A stretch of 64,000 nt of DNA, taken from Rhodohalobacter sp. SW132 (GTDB lineage: Bacteria > Bacteroidota > Rhodothermia > Balneolales > Balneolaceae). The stretch covers positions 124,001-188,000 of the forward strand of contig NZ_QUOK01000001.1 in NCBI RefSeq assembly GCF_003390325.1, read 5' to 3'. Positions 35,326 through 44,865 of this stretch are shown here, one piece after another; the first letter of the stretch is position 1; each line of letters begins with the position of its first letter. A program made the translations under genes and the position numbers. The notes beneath the pieces are model-generated. The model was not told the origin of the DNA. It searched no databases and worked only from the letters and a program-made list of their open reading frames with translations.

Positions 35326-37452
35326 ATGGCCAAACATAAATCGATTCTCAATACGGAAATCATCAGCGGAGTAGCAATTGTAACGCTGGATACGCCAGAT
35401 GAAAAGGTGAACAAATTGAATGAGGCCCTGATTGAGGAGTTTTCCGGGTTTCTTGACCAGCTTGAATCGGATGAGGAGCTGAAAGGGGCCGTGCTCCTGA
35501 GCGGCAAGGATGAGAATTTTATCGCCGGGGCTGATATTGAAATGTTTAAAACCCGGGAGACGTCCGAAGAGCTTGCGGAGCTTAGCTGGACGGGACATGA
35601 AATTCTGTTGCGGGTGGAGCAGTGCAAAAAGCCGATCGTCGCGGGAATTCACGGATCGTGCATGGGCGGCGGCACTGAACTGGCCCTGGCTTGTCATTAC
35701 CGGATCGTATCCGATCACTCCGATACTAAAATCGGTCTGCCGGAAGTAAAACTTGGACTCCTTCCCGGAATGGGAGGAACGCAGCGCCTGCCCCGGCTGA
35801 TTGGCCTGCAAAAAGCTCTGCCCTACCTGCTCACCGGCAAAAATATGTACCCGCGACACGCCCGCCGAACCGGATTCGCCAATGAAGTCGTACATCGCCA
35901 CGCCTTAAAGGATGCAGGAATAAGTGTGGTTAATAAACGAACTGAGAAAACTGCAAAACATCCGGATAAACGGTCGCTGGCCGAAAAGGCGCTTGAAAGC
36001 AATCCGCTTACCCGGAAAGTGATCTTTTCACAGGCACGAAAACAGACGATTGGAAAGACCAGGGGTAATTATCCCGCACCGTTTAAAATTATTGAATCTG
36101 TGGAGTACGGTTACAAAAACGGGTTCGAAAAAGGCTTGAAAAATGAATCGAAACTGTTTGGAGAGCTGGCCGTTACGCCGGAATCCCGTGCGCTCGTGCA
36201 GCTCTTCTTCGCGATGAACAGGGCGAAGAAAAACCCGTTTGAAAAGAAAGCAAAAGAGGTTAAAAATATAGGAGTGCTTGGTGCCGGGCTGATGGGATCA
36301 GGCATCACCGAAGTTTCAGTTGAGGATGGAATTCACGTCTGGCTGAAAGATCAGTCGCTTGAAAATGCGGCGAAAGGCGAGGCAGATATTGATGAAAACC
36401 TTCAGGAGAAAATCGATAAAAAGATTATTTCATCCTTTGAAAAAGATGAGCTGATGAGCCGGATCCATCCGACCACCAGCTATGAAAATTTTGACCAGAT
36501 CGATTTGGTAATCGAGGCAGTTTTTGAGGATCTGGAACTGAAACAGAAGATTGTGAAAGAGGTGGAAGAGAATTCATCTGAACATACGATTTTTGCATCT
36601 AACACATCCTCGCTGCCGATCAGCGATATTGCAGCCAAAGCCAAACGCCCGGAAAACATCCTGGGAATGCACTACTTCTCGCCCGTACAAAAGATGCCGC
36701 TGCTGGAAATCATTAAAACGGAAAAAACAGCCGATTGGGTGATCGCTACGGCGTACGAAGTGGGGCTGCGTCAGGGTAAAACAGTCATAGTGGTGGAAGA
36801 CGGACCCGGATTTTACACAACGCGCATTCTTGCACCTTTCATTAACGAAGCTTTATTGATGCTCGAAGAGGGTGCATCCATCGAACAGCTGGATAAGGCG
36901 ATGAAACAGTTTGGGTTCCCTGTAGGCCCGGTTGCGCTGCTGGATGAGGTGGGCATTGATGTGGGCGCACATGTGGCGGGTGTGCTGAGCGACACATTTG
37001 AAGAGCGAGGCGCCAAAACGAGCAAGAAAGCAGCAGAACTGATGGAGGCCGGCTACAAAGGTCGAAAAAATAACAAAGGATTCTACAAATATGGAGACGG
37101 CTCGAAGAAAAAGGAAATCAACGAGGAGATCTACAAGTTCTTTGGCGGCACAACCCGAAAGGAGTTTAAGGAGATCGAAATTCAGCAGCGCCTTGCGCTG
37201 GTGATGGTTAACGAGGCCGTTCACTGCCTGGGAGAAGGGATTCTTGATAATGCCACCGATGGCGACCTGGGTGCTATTCTTGGCCTTGGATTTCCGCCGT
37301 TTTTGGGCGGACCGTTCCGGTATATCGATCGTGAAGGATCCGGGGCGATTGTCGAAAGAATGGAGATTCTTCAAACCGAACTGGGTGACCGGTTCAAACC
37401 GGCAGGTCTGCTAACGAAACACGCGAAAAATAATACTCCTTTTCACGACTGA
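35326..37452 (+). CDS. fadJ: Multifunctional enoyl-CoA hydratase / 3-hydroxyacyl-CoA dehydrogenase, FadJ type
   Basis: 708 residues from the ATG at 35326; upstream in-frame codons are repeat sequence. The enoyl-CoA hydratase domain (about 1-190) has oxyanion-hole 'DENFIAGADIEMF' and 'GSCMGGGTELALAC', with the catalytic Glu region 'GLPEVKLGLLPGMGGTQRL'. The dehydrogenase NAD-binding motif 'GVLGAGLMGSG' is near 316-326. 'ILGMHYFSPVQKMPLLE' holds the catalytic His, and the C-terminal helical domains include 'GRKNNKGFYKYGD'. It catalyses hydration and oxidation in beta-oxidation and forms a complex with FadI. Confidence 0.95.
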   Translation: MAKHKSILNTEIISGVAIVTLDTPDEKVNKLNEALIEEFSGFLDQLESDEELKGAVLLSGKDENFIAGADIEMFKTRETSEELAELSWTGHEILLRVEQCKKPIVAGIHGSCMGGGTELALACHYRIVSDHSDTKIGLPEVKLGLLPGMGGTQRLPRLIGLQKALPYLLTGKNMYPRHARRTGFANEVVHRHALKDAGISVVNKRTEKTAKHPDKRSLAEKALESNPLTRKVIFSQARKQTIGKTRGNYPAPFKIIESVEYGYKNGFEKGLKNESKLFGELAVTPESRALVQLFFAMNRAKKNPFEKKAKEVKNIGVLGAGLMGSGITEVSVEDGIHVWLKDQSLENAAKGEADIDENLQEKIDKKIISSFEKDELMSRIHPTTSYENFDQIDLVIEAVFEDLELKQKIVKEVEENSSEHTIFASNTSSLPISDIAAKAKRPENILGMHYFSPVQKMPLLEIIKTEKTADWVIATAYEVGLRQGKTVIVVEDGPGFYTTRILAPFINEALLMLEEGASIEQLDKAMKQFGFPVGPVALLDEVGIDVGAHVAGVLSDTFEERGAKTSKKAAELMEAGYKGRKNNKGFYKYGDGSKKKEINEEIYKFFGGTTRKEFKEIEIQQRLALVMVNEAVHCLGEGILDNATDGDLGAILGLGFPPFLGGPFRYIDREGSGAIVERMEILQTELGDRFKPAGLLTKHAKNNTPFHD

Positions 37453-37463
37453 TGTTATAATGG

Positions 37464-37494
37464 CCGGACAACAATCTTCGGCTGCCCGGTTTTT
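37464..37494 (+). terminator. Possible terminator after fadJ
   Basis: CCGG (37464-37467) pairs with CCGG (37486-37489), with the stem extended imperfectly by CA/TG, and is followed by five T residues. It lies between the convergent fadJ and oxoamine synthase genes. Confidence 0.4.
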
Positions 37495-37517
37495 AACAAA
37501 TTCGCTTTAGCTTTACC

Positions 37518-38747
37518 TCAGGCCGAAACGCGTTCTTCCACATTTTTGAGCGCAAGATCTTTAATCGACTCAAAAGCGTGGAGTGTTTTTTCGATATGTT
37601 CCTTGGTGTGGCCGGCAGTAGGAATCAGCCGGATCAGCACCATTCCTCTCGGAACCACAGGATATGCCACGCCGCTCACAAACACGCCGTAGTCTTCGCG
37701 CAGTGTTCGCATAATGGTTGTGCAAAGCTCCGTACTGCCTTTCGTTAGTACGGGTGTTACAGGGCTTTCTGAAGGCAGGACGTTGTAGCCGATATCTATC
37801 AACCCTTCACGAAGTGCCATTGTATTTTCCCACAACTTTTCTCTCCATTCAGGATGTTTTCGGATCAGATCAAGACGTTTCCTGGCGGATACTACGATCG
37901 GCATCGGCAGTGATTTTGCAAAAATCTGGCTTCGGGTATTTGCCTTTAAAAACTCTACGACCCTGGGTTCAGATGCGATAAAAGCTCCAATCAGTGCAAA
38001 AGACTTGGCAAAGGTTCCGAAATAAACATCAATCCCATCCTGACAGCCGAGCTGTGTTCCGGTTCCTGATCCGTCATCGCCGAGGGTTCCCAGTCCGTGC
38101 GCATCATCCACTAAAAGACGAAAATCGTACTTCTCCTTCAGAGCGATAATCTCTTTCAGCTTGCCGAGATCCCCTGTCATTCCGAATACACCTTCAGTAA
38201 CTACTAAGATAGATGAATTCGGTTTTCTGCGGCGATCGGCGCGTGCGAGCTGCTTTTCAAGGCTCTCAATATCGTTGTGTTTGAACACAGACTTCTCCGC
38301 CATGGCAAGCTGTTTGCCGTCTACAATGCAGGCGTGACTAAGTTCGTCATATATCAAAAAATCATTTCGGTCAACCAGAGCATGGATCACGCTCATAATG
38401 CCCTGGTAGCCGTAATTCAGCAGCAGCGCTTCCTCTTTATGAACAAAATCGGCAAGCTCCTTTTCGAGTGCTTCATGCTCCGTTGAATTTCCGGTCATTA
38501 GCCTGGCCCCCATCGGCACGCTCAGGCCATACTCTTCAGCAGATTGAGCATCCGCTTCGCGAACTTCAGGATGATTTCCAAGGCTCAGATAATCGTTTAC
38601 ACTCCAAACGACCATATCTTTGCCATTAAATTTCATAACCGGGCCCAGAGGCCCTTCAAGTCGTGGAAAAGTGTAGTACCCGTAGCCGTCAGATGTGAAT
38701 TCTCCTAAAGGACTCGGTCGTCCTTCGAGTTTGTCAAAAAGATCCAT
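37518..38747 (-). CDS. Alpha-oxoamine synthase (PLP-dependent acyl-CoA:amino acid acyltransferase)
   Basis: 409 residues of the class II fold-type I group that includes serine palmitoyltransferase, KBL and BioF. Visible are 'WSVNDYLSLGNHPEV' near 48-62, the glycine-rich 'GYQGIMSVIHAL', 'DELSHACIVDG', the PLP-binding 'LLVDDAHGLGTLG' and the Schiff-base Lys in 'FGTFAKSFALIG'. It condenses an acyl-CoA with an amino acid, releasing CO2. In this phylum the product may be a sphingoid base, or a sulfonolipid base if cysteate is used. The substrate is not readable from sequence. The gene is alone on its strand here. Confidence 0.88.
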   Translation of the reverse strand: MDLFDKLEGRPSPLGEFTSDGYGYYTFPRLEGPLGPVMKFNGKDMVVWSVNDYLSLGNHPEVREADAQSAEEYGLSVPMGARLMTGNSTEHEALEKELADFVHKEEALLLNYGYQGIMSVIHALVDRNDFLIYDELSHACIVDGKQLAMAEKSVFKHNDIESLEKQLARADRRRKPNSSILVVTEGVFGMTGDLGKLKEIIALKEKYDFRLLVDDAHGLGTLGDDGSGTGTQLGCQDGIDVYFGTFAKSFALIGAFIASEPRVVEFLKANTRSQIFAKSLPMPIVVSARKRLDLIRKHPEWREKLWENTMALREGLIDIGYNVLPSESPVTPVLTKGSTELCTTIMRTLREDYGVFVSGVAYPVVPRGMVLIRLIPTAGHTKEHIEKTLHAFESIKDLALKNVEERVSA

Positions 38748-38872
38748 AAAATCATTGTCAGTTAGTCATTATCCTGAAGTGCATCTAAATCGCAGGGTTC
38801 AGACACAAAACTCAAAAAATGTACGGAAATTGAGCCCCATGTCAAAAAGATGTGGGAGATTAAGGGGGCAAT

Positions 38873-39775
38873 TTATGGTACAGGATGTCCTTGTGAAGCG
38901 ACCAGAAGTTCAAACCAGTCCTGCCGATCCAGCTTAATCTCAAGCGCAGCGGCAGCTTCCTGCAGCCGTTCTGCTTTCCCCGTTCCAAGCACCGGCTGCG
39001 GGTTGCAAGGCAGAGCAAGAAGCCAGGCGATTACAATCTGTGCGGCCGAAGCACTATATTTTTCAGTTAGTTGGCCGATCGTATGCCTTACCCTTTGAGC
39101 GCGTTCATCATCACCCCAAAAGAGCGCACCGCCGGCAAATGGAGACCAGATCATTGGGGTGATCCGGTTCATCTGTGCATGATCAAATGTACCATCAAAT
39201 ATGGGTTCGAGGTGGTGAAGTGAACACTCCACCTGGTTCGTTACCAGTGGCGCATCAAGACGGCTTTGCAGCAAATCGAACTGGGAGGGTGAGAAATTTG
39301 AAACTCCCGCATGCCGGACTTTCCCGCTTTTGATCAACTCGTCCAGGGTTCCAGCTGTTGAATCGGCATCCATCAGGGGATCGGGACGATGCAGCAGCAG
39401 CAAATCGATATAATCGGTTTGAAGATTCCGGAGTGAATTTTCAACCGATTGCCGGATGTGTTCCGGTGTGGTATTGTAGTGATTGATCCGGTACTCCGGT
39501 TTCTGATCACAAACCAGGCAGATGTCGCACTTGGTTACGATCTCCATTTTTTCCCGCAGCGATGGATTTATCTTCAGTGCTTCCCCAAAACGGGCCTCAT
39601 TGGTATATAATCCGTAGATATCGGCGTGATCAAACGTGGTAATTCCAATCTCCAGTGCGGACTCAATCCAGTTCAGAAGTTCCTGCGGTGAGTAGTTCCA
39701 GCTGTCTGATCTCCAAAGGCCTGCTGCTATGGCTGAGCCTCCAGGGCCGTCGGCGTGATATGCAATTCTTTTCAA
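38873..39775 (-). CDS. Aldo/keto reductase, YdhF-like
   Basis: 300-residue NADPH-dependent reductase of the AKR superfamily. It has the catalytic Asp/Tyr in 'TTFDHADIYGLY', Lys in 'IVTKCDI' and His in 'LLLHRPDPLMD'. The substrate pocket loop is 'GVSNFSPSQFDLL', and the cofactor-binding end is 'PVLGTGKAERLQEA'. The TIM-barrel length is standard. It acts in the cytoplasm on unknown carbonyl substrates. Confidence 0.93.
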   Translation of the reverse strand: MKRIAYHADGPGGSAIAAGLWRSDSWNYSPQELLNWIESALEIGITTFDHADIYGLYTNEARFGEALKINPSLREKMEIVTKCDICLVCDQKPEYRINHYNTTPEHIRQSVENSLRNLQTDYIDLLLLHRPDPLMDADSTAGTLDELIKSGKVRHAGVSNFSPSQFDLLQSRLDAPLVTNQVECSLHHLEPIFDGTFDHAQMNRITPMIWSPFAGGALFWGDDERAQRVRHTIGQLTEKYSASAAQIVIAWLLALPCNPQPVLGTGKAERLQEAAAALEIKLDRQDWFELLVASQGHPVP

Positions 39776-39803
39776 TGAATCGGTGGGTTGATTTTAAAAT
39801 AGG

Positions 39804-41099
39804 TTAGCGGCTGTAGCGCAGTACAAAAAGTCCGTTTTCAATATCACTTACAAGTATTTTATCGCCGTGCAGATACGGGTAAACCGACCATAAACCAGCA
39901 AATACGGGCTGATTGGTAAGGGGAGTTGTGTTAAAATACCCCAGGGTGCGAACATCTTGAGGGAGGGGGCTGGATACATCCAGTATCCGCAGACCGGCGG
40001 TGTAGTTAGCCTGGTACATCAGATCTCCACGGATATAAAGGTTGTGTGTCACGGCGATGGTATCGTGTTCATAATACCCTATCAATTCCGGCTCTTCGAG
40101 ATTCATTACATCCCAGATTAAAGTGCGGGTGTTAATTCCATTTCTGATTTCATCCAGCTCATCATTCATAAAAAAGTAGCGCTGATCTTCCGTCAGCCAG
40201 CCCTGGTGTGAATATTCGGCACCCTCATACGCCGTATTCGATATCGTTACAGGATTTTCTTTATCCGTTACGCCAGATATCAAAAAAGTGAGCTCTGCCG
40301 AACTGAAGCAGATTTCCTCGTCGCTGTATCTCGAATCGGGGCCGTTGTAGATTACGCATTGGGTGTCGTGAATATATCCGTCCCGGATCACCCCGCCCGC
40401 ATCCGGCTCAACATGGCAGCCGGCGTAGGTTGGCTGCATTGGATTTTCATGCAGGTTGATGATATGAAGCCCGCCGTTCGAGGCACAGATTTCGCCGGTG
40501 GTTGCTCCGATGACATAAGCGTACCCGCTCTCCTCGTTAATTGCGATATTGTGTGCATTACCAAACCGGGAATAGAGATAATCTTCCCTGAACTCTTCCG
40601 GCGGATTCTGAACGTTTCGCAGCCGGGTCAGATCAAACACCTGCATGCCGTGCGTTCCCTGTTCACTTACCACATACATGGTATTCTGATACACCTTCAT
40701 ATCCCTCCAATCCGATGCATCTTTAAATTCTCCTTCCTCAGGATGGGCTAATAGCGGAGGGTGTTTCTGCTGCTGATCCACAGTTGATTCCAGGAGTTTT
40801 CCCACAACAACCGGTTCGGCGGGATTCGATACATCCACAAAAGAGATTCCGTCCGTAAGCCCTACAAGAGCATATTCACGGCCTGTTTCCGGATCGATCC
40901 AGCCCCAGATATCATTTAGCCGGTCACCGCCCAGATCCTCCGGTGTCAGATGAGCGTAAAAATCTATATTACTGCACGGATAACCTTCACTCGTTCCGTT
41001 TTCGCAGGCGGTATACTCAAATTTTTCAGAATCTGAACTGGTGCTGCACCCCAGCAAAACCAGAATAAAAATAAGGGAGAGATGTAAATAACGGAACAT
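39804..41099 (-). CDS. Choice-of-anchor B / LVIVD-repeat lipoprotein
   Basis: 431 residues with a lipoprotein signal ('FILVLLGCSTSSD', lipobox Cys near 18). Repeated LVIVD-type blades such as 'ISFVDVSNPAEPVVVGKL', 'MQVFDLTRLRNV' and 'LRILDVSSPLPQD' form a predicted propeller. Two Cys pairs ('TACENGTSEGYPCSN') suggest disulphides. It resembles the 'choice-of-anchor B' secreted protein family. It is probably an outer-membrane-attached binding protein with no catalytic motif. It ends 28 bases before the aldo/keto reductase start on the same strand. Confidence 0.87.
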   Translation of the reverse strand: MFRYLHLSLIFILVLLGCSTSSDSEKFEYTACENGTSEGYPCSNIDFYAHLTPEDLGGDRLNDIWGWIDPETGREYALVGLTDGISFVDVSNPAEPVVVGKLLESTVDQQQKHPPLLAHPEEGEFKDASDWRDMKVYQNTMYVVSEQGTHGMQVFDLTRLRNVQNPPEEFREDYLYSRFGNAHNIAINEESGYAYVIGATTGEICASNGGLHIINLHENPMQPTYAGCHVEPDAGGVIRDGYIHDTQCVIYNGPDSRYSDEEICFSSAELTFLISGVTDKENPVTISNTAYEGAEYSHQGWLTEDQRYFFMNDELDEIRNGINTRTLIWDVMNLEEPELIGYYEHDTIAVTHNLYIRGDLMYQANYTAGLRILDVSSPLPQDVRTLGYFNTTPLTNQPVFAGLWSVYPYLHGDKILVSDIENGLFVLRYSR

Positions 41100-41208
41100 A
41101 TTCGTACAAATAGGTGTTTAATGTGTAGCTGTGTCGAATAAAAACTTGATATCTTCATAAAAAGTATCATTTTTATCCTATTAACCCGAAAATTTTTACT
41201 TTTAACTT

Positions 41209-41412
41209 ATGGAAGAGGAAAAAGAAGTGGATAAGTTCGAAGAGATGATTGAGAACCCGACGAAGCATCAGTTAAAAGCAATTCATAGCGCCAGGGAACG
41301 AGCCTGTATTGATGCAATGAAATCATCCACGTCTAAAAATCCGCATAACAAAGGTTCCGATCTTGCAGGGCTTTGGAATTATGTTTACGAAGAGTATTAC
41401 CAGATGCAGTAA
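41209..41412 (+). CDS. Small conserved-looking acidic/basic protein, unknown
   Basis: 67 residues, soluble, with alternating charge at the N-terminus (MEEEKEVDKFEEMIENPT) and two predicted helices. It starts at an ATG after an AT-rich region and ends 12 bases before the stop of the opposite-strand lipid kinase. The regular amino acid composition argues for a real gene. No family is recognised. Confidence 0.55.
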   Translation: MEEEKEVDKFEEMIENPTKHQLKAIHSARERACIDAMKSSTSKNPHNKGSDLAGLWNYVYEEYYQMQ

Positions 41413-41424
41413 CCCGTTACAATC

Positions 41425-42333
41425 CTACACAATCGGCCCTGATATAATTTGAAGTGCGTGTTTATGAACTTCAAACTTCAGATCACTAATTTTTGTACCG
41501 GCCAGTTCGCCATCAATATGAATATGTAACGGGATGGCTGTATGAAGTTCAACCTTTTGAAACTGTTCATGTCGTATTTCCTTCATGTTTTCCGGAAACC
41601 GAAACAGGAACTGAGGCAGCGCAATCAATAGTTTTAGTTTGTTCATTTTTGATACCGTCAGCAGATCCAGCTTCCCATCCCGGTTATCTGCATCCGGTGC
41701 CACGATAAAAGCCCCACCCTCTCTTTTACCTGCACATGCGGTAATCATCATGAGCAATTTTTTTTCAGGTTCATTGTTGTCAGCGCGTATTACGACCTCA
41801 CATGCGGATGTTTTAAAGATCGCTTTCAGCGCTCCCAGAACGTAGCCTAATCGCCCAACCGTTTTTTTAAATTCGTTCGTGTATACATTTGCCAGTCCGT
41901 CGAGGCCAATTCCGGCCGTATTAAGACACCAGCCGTTTACATCACCGCTGCACCGGATCAGATCAATTTTTGTGAGATGATTAGCTGCGATAAGGTTCAG
42001 GGCATCGGCCGGAGATTCCGGTATGTTATTCATCATCGCAAAATCGTTGCCGCTGCCAAGCGGAATCACTCCAAGAGTAGTGCCCGTGTCGGCCGCGATC
42101 GATCCCGTTTTGTGAACCGTCCCGTCACCGCCGCAGGCTACCATCAGATCGAAGTTTTTTGCCTGCTCTGCAAGATGGACCCAAAACTGCGGATCCGGCT
42201 CTGTTTCCATCCACGTCCGGTGCGGCCATAAACGTTTTGTTTTGTCCCGGATTTCCTCTCTCATTTTTTCCGCCTTGCCGCCGTTGGCAGATGGATTAAA
42301 AACAAAGCAGATTCCGGGTTGATGGGTCGTCAT
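41425..42333 (-). CDS. Diacylglycerol kinase-family lipid kinase (YegS/DagK type)
   Basis: 302 residues with the DAGK catalytic signature: 'ICFVFNPSANGGKA' at the N-terminus, 'VACGGDGTVHKTG' near 80 and 'GVIPLGSGNDFAMMN' near 98. The C-terminal beta domain holds 'APDADNRDGKLDLLTV' (about 225-240). It phosphorylates a membrane lipid such as diacylglycerol or a sphingoid base from the cytoplasmic side. The length fits the family. Confidence 0.93.
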   Translation of the reverse strand: MTTHQPGICFVFNPSANGGKAEKMREEIRDKTKRLWPHRTWMETEPDPQFWVHLAEQAKNFDLMVACGGDGTVHKTGSIAADTGTTLGVIPLGSGNDFAMMNNIPESPADALNLIAANHLTKIDLIRCSGDVNGWCLNTAGIGLDGLANVYTNEFKKTVGRLGYVLGALKAIFKTSACEVVIRADNNEPEKKLLMMITACAGKREGGAFIVAPDADNRDGKLDLLTVSKMNKLKLLIALPQFLFRFPENMKEIRHEQFQKVELHTAIPLHIHIDGELAGTKISDLKFEVHKHALQIISGPIV

Positions 42334-42348
42334 TTTTATTGAAAAGTG

Positions 42349-42600
42349 GGTTAATTCCCCCGACCCTTTGAGTCGGAAAAGATAAAAGTCCCCCTTCGAA
42401 GGGGCTCATTTTTTGAACGCGTAAGCGAAAGCGAACGGAGAGAGCTGGGGGATGACTTTCTGAGTTCAGAATTGTCCAATTCTTGGCTTTGATCCAAAAC
42501 CAACTATCCCCCATTGCCCCCTTCCCCAAAAGGATGCCTATGGCAAAAGGGGGACACCCCTGAATAAACTTCATACGTAACTAAAAAGTTATGGGTCAAA
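42349..42600 (+). repeat. Family B repeat, copy near 42.4 kb
   Basis: It begins 'gttaattcccccgacccttt' and 'aaagtcccccttcgaagggg', and ends 'gggggacacccctgaataaa' then 'aaaaagttatgggtca'. The two outer ends match the locus at 11.3 kb, where a Family A element sits inside. In this copy the middle is a different sequence with 'agcgaaagcgaacggagaga'. It fills most of the gap 42334-42711. Confidence 0.72.
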
Positions 42601-42711
42601 ATGATTCAATAATTTAACTCACAGACTCTAATTAAATAAGTATCCACTATTTGTAAATATCAGTCCCGGAAAATGGTGGCACTCCCTGAAAACTGCGCCA
42701 ACATTACGATT

Positions 42712-43587
42712 TCACCCCTGTTTTTCCGCCCACTCCGCGAGGGACAGTTCCGGTTTACCCAGCTTGCTCCAGGTCTGTTCTGATTGAAATTTTTCATCGT
42801 AATGATTGATGGCATAGAGAATGTTGTACTGAAAGTCGATAGTAGATGAAAACGGTTTCATCAGCCGGAACAGGCCAAGCGGTGCTTTCGCTTTTTTCAG
42901 CTTAGGATTGGGGTGATGCCGGATGAAAATATCAGCCGCCTCTTCCATGTTATACGGTTCCGGTCCCTGGATGGAGTATTCAAAATCTTCATGACTTTCA
43001 AGATCTTTCCGAAAAGCGTTTGCAACCTGCATCCCGTAATCTTCCGCGCTGATCCACCAGCTTTTTGTTACCTGGTCACCGGCAAGGTATACGCGATTTC
43101 CCTTCATCTGCAGATGGGCCAGGTTCTCATAAAAACTCGACGGGTAGAAGATCGTCACCGGAATATCGGCCTCTTTTAGAATCCTGCACGCTTCTCTTTT
43201 GATATCAAAAACCCACCAATCGGTTTCGCTATAATCTTTCACCAGCGATGACAGAAATCCGATACGTTTCACACGGGCCGATTTTGCCGCCTCAATTACA
43301 TTCTGCAGGCCGTCAATCTCAGTTTTAAATTCATTTTTCTTTTCATCCGGTGTAGTGCTTAGGTTGAGATACACAAAATCTATATCGGCAAACGCGGAGC
43401 GAAGGCTTCTCTTATCTTTCAAATCACCTTTAAACAGATGCATTCCCGCACCAAGTTTTTGATGCACTTTCTGCATATTGCGGACGACTGCCGTTACCGA
43501 ATAACCCTGTTTTTTTAGTACCTTGGTAACCGGCGCCCCAAGCATTCCTGTGGCTCCAACCACGGCAATGGTTCGAATGATATTCAT
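42712..43587 (-). CDS. NmrA/atypical SDR NAD(P)-binding protein
   Basis: 291 residues. A Rossmann fold opens with 'IAVVGATGMLGAPVTKVLKK' (GxxGxxG). It is followed by 'FKGDLKDKRSLRSAFADID' and the atypical active-site region 'SLVKDYSETDWWVFDIKREA'. This NmrA/HSCARG-like group binds NAD(P) and acts as redox sensor or reductase. It is a single gene, cytoplasmic, substrate unknown. Confidence 0.88.
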   Translation of the reverse strand: MNIIRTIAVVGATGMLGAPVTKVLKKQGYSVTAVVRNMQKVHQKLGAGMHLFKGDLKDKRSLRSAFADIDFVYLNLSTTPDEKKNEFKTEIDGLQNVIEAAKSARVKRIGFLSSLVKDYSETDWWVFDIKREACRILKEADIPVTIFYPSSFYENLAHLQMKGNRVYLAGDQVTKSWWISAEDYGMQVANAFRKDLESHEDFEYSIQGPEPYNMEEAADIFIRHHPNPKLKKAKAPLGLFRLMKPFSSTIDFQYNILYAINHYDEKFQSEQTWSKLGKPELSLAEWAEKQG

Positions 43588-43730
43588 CAGTTATTATGGA
43601 TTTAATCGTTAAGAGAACGGGATGATGTTCAAATAGATTCCGGATTGCAAATCATTCTGACCGCCAGCGCCCGTGTAAATTTCGATCTGTTTAGCCAACT
43701 TGCTACACCTAAATGTAACGTAATCACCCG

Positions 43731-44774
43731 ATGGTTCACAAAGTAACACTTTCATTTTTCCTGATTCTAATCCTTCTTATCTCTTGCGCTGAAGAAAATC
43801 GTGAAGAGACTTTTTTTGATACATCCCATGAATACCTGACCCCCGTCGTTCAGCATGAAATGTCGTTCGAAGAGATTCATCAGCCGCGAAAGATGAGAGT
43901 GATAGATGGACGGCTATTCGTTTCCGATTTCAGCAACCGCCCGGCATTCCACGAACTGAGTGCAGAAACCGATGGAGAACTGACCTACACCCGCGGTTTG
44001 GGAACAGAGGGCGATGGTCCCGGAGAATTTCTGATGATTGAAGATTTTGCGGATGCCGGCTCGCTCATCTACATTTATGATGGTCAGCAGCTGAAGCTTA
44101 CCGGTTTTGAAAATGATTTCAACCCGGAACCTGTGGATGAGATTTACCTCGAAACAGGCGGGCACCCTCTTGCGGTGTATCACCTTTCGAATGGTTCGTT
44201 TGTCTCCTCCGGACTTTATGCAGATGAAAGGATTCAGGTTTTTGATGACGAGGGAGCTATCAAACGCCGGATAGGTGACCTCACATCGTTTGATGACAGT
44301 TTTTCAGGCAGGGAACTGGCCATTTCGTGGTACAGTTTTTCTGCTATCTCTCCTGATGAGGACTGGATTGCGCTTTTCTCCTCTAATTCAGACCATATCG
44401 AAACGTATGATCTCCAATCCGGTGATCTTCTTCAGTCTGTGATGGGCCAGGAAAATCCCTACCCGAGAATGCAGCTTGAAACGGTAGACGGGCAGACCTG
44501 GCCGGTGGATGACGGCAGCATCTACGGCTACCTTTGGGCCGATGCTGATGATGAGTATATGTACGGACTCTACTCGGGTGAGATCCAGTCGCAGCAGGAA
44601 CGGTTTCGTGCGGGGATTATTCATCTGCTGGATCACGACCTGAACCTGGTGGCTGCCTACCGGCTTGACCACTACCCGTTCACGATGGCCGCCGATCAGA
44701 ATGGCGGGATCTACACCGTTACGCATACCGATACCGGCGCCGTATTTCGATACATCACTTTTCCACAGGATTAA
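43731..44774 (+). CDS. 6-bladed beta-propeller lipoprotein (BF3764-like)
   Basis: 347 residues with a lipoprotein signal ('LILILLISCAEEN', lipobox Cys near 19). Blades include 'MRVIDGRLFVSDFSNRPAF' and 'GLGTEGDGPGEFLMI', the latter typical of TolB-like 6-bladed propellers in Bacteroidota. No catalytic residues are visible. It is likely attached to the outer membrane. It lies 91 bases upstream of pyrR on the same strand, with a possible stem-loop between. Confidence 0.85.
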   Translation: MVHKVTLSFFLILILLISCAEENREETFFDTSHEYLTPVVQHEMSFEEIHQPRKMRVIDGRLFVSDFSNRPAFHELSAETDGELTYTRGLGTEGDGPGEFLMIEDFADAGSLIYIYDGQQLKLTGFENDFNPEPVDEIYLETGGHPLAVYHLSNGSFVSSGLYADERIQVFDDEGAIKRRIGDLTSFDDSFSGRELAISWYSFSAISPDEDWIALFSSNSDHIETYDLQSGDLLQSVMGQENPYPRMQLETVDGQTWPVDDGSIYGYLWADADDEYMYGLYSGEIQSQQERFRAGIIHLLDHDLNLVAAYRLDHYPFTMAADQNGGIYTVTHTDTGAVFRYITFPQD

Positions 44775-44785
44775 ACAGAATCAAA

Positions 44786-44824
44786 CGCAGGATTTCAGAT
44801 TCAGAATTGTAAACCATCCCTGCG
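44786..44824 (+). promoter_or_regulatory. Imperfect stem-loop ahead of pyrR
   Basis: CGCAGGAT (44786-44793) pairs with ATCCCTGCG (44816-44824) with one bulged C. It could be a leader fold, but there is no T-run and no clear PyrR-binding consensus, so attenuation is not supported. Confidence 0.3.
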
Positions 44825-44865
44825 ATCCCTAATTTTGCACTCAAAAAGTATCGCGAGGTATTTTC

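Noticed and set aside
44775-44865. PyrR-controlled attenuator
   Set aside because: One imperfect stem-loop is present but lacks a terminator T-run and a clear PyrR-binding loop.
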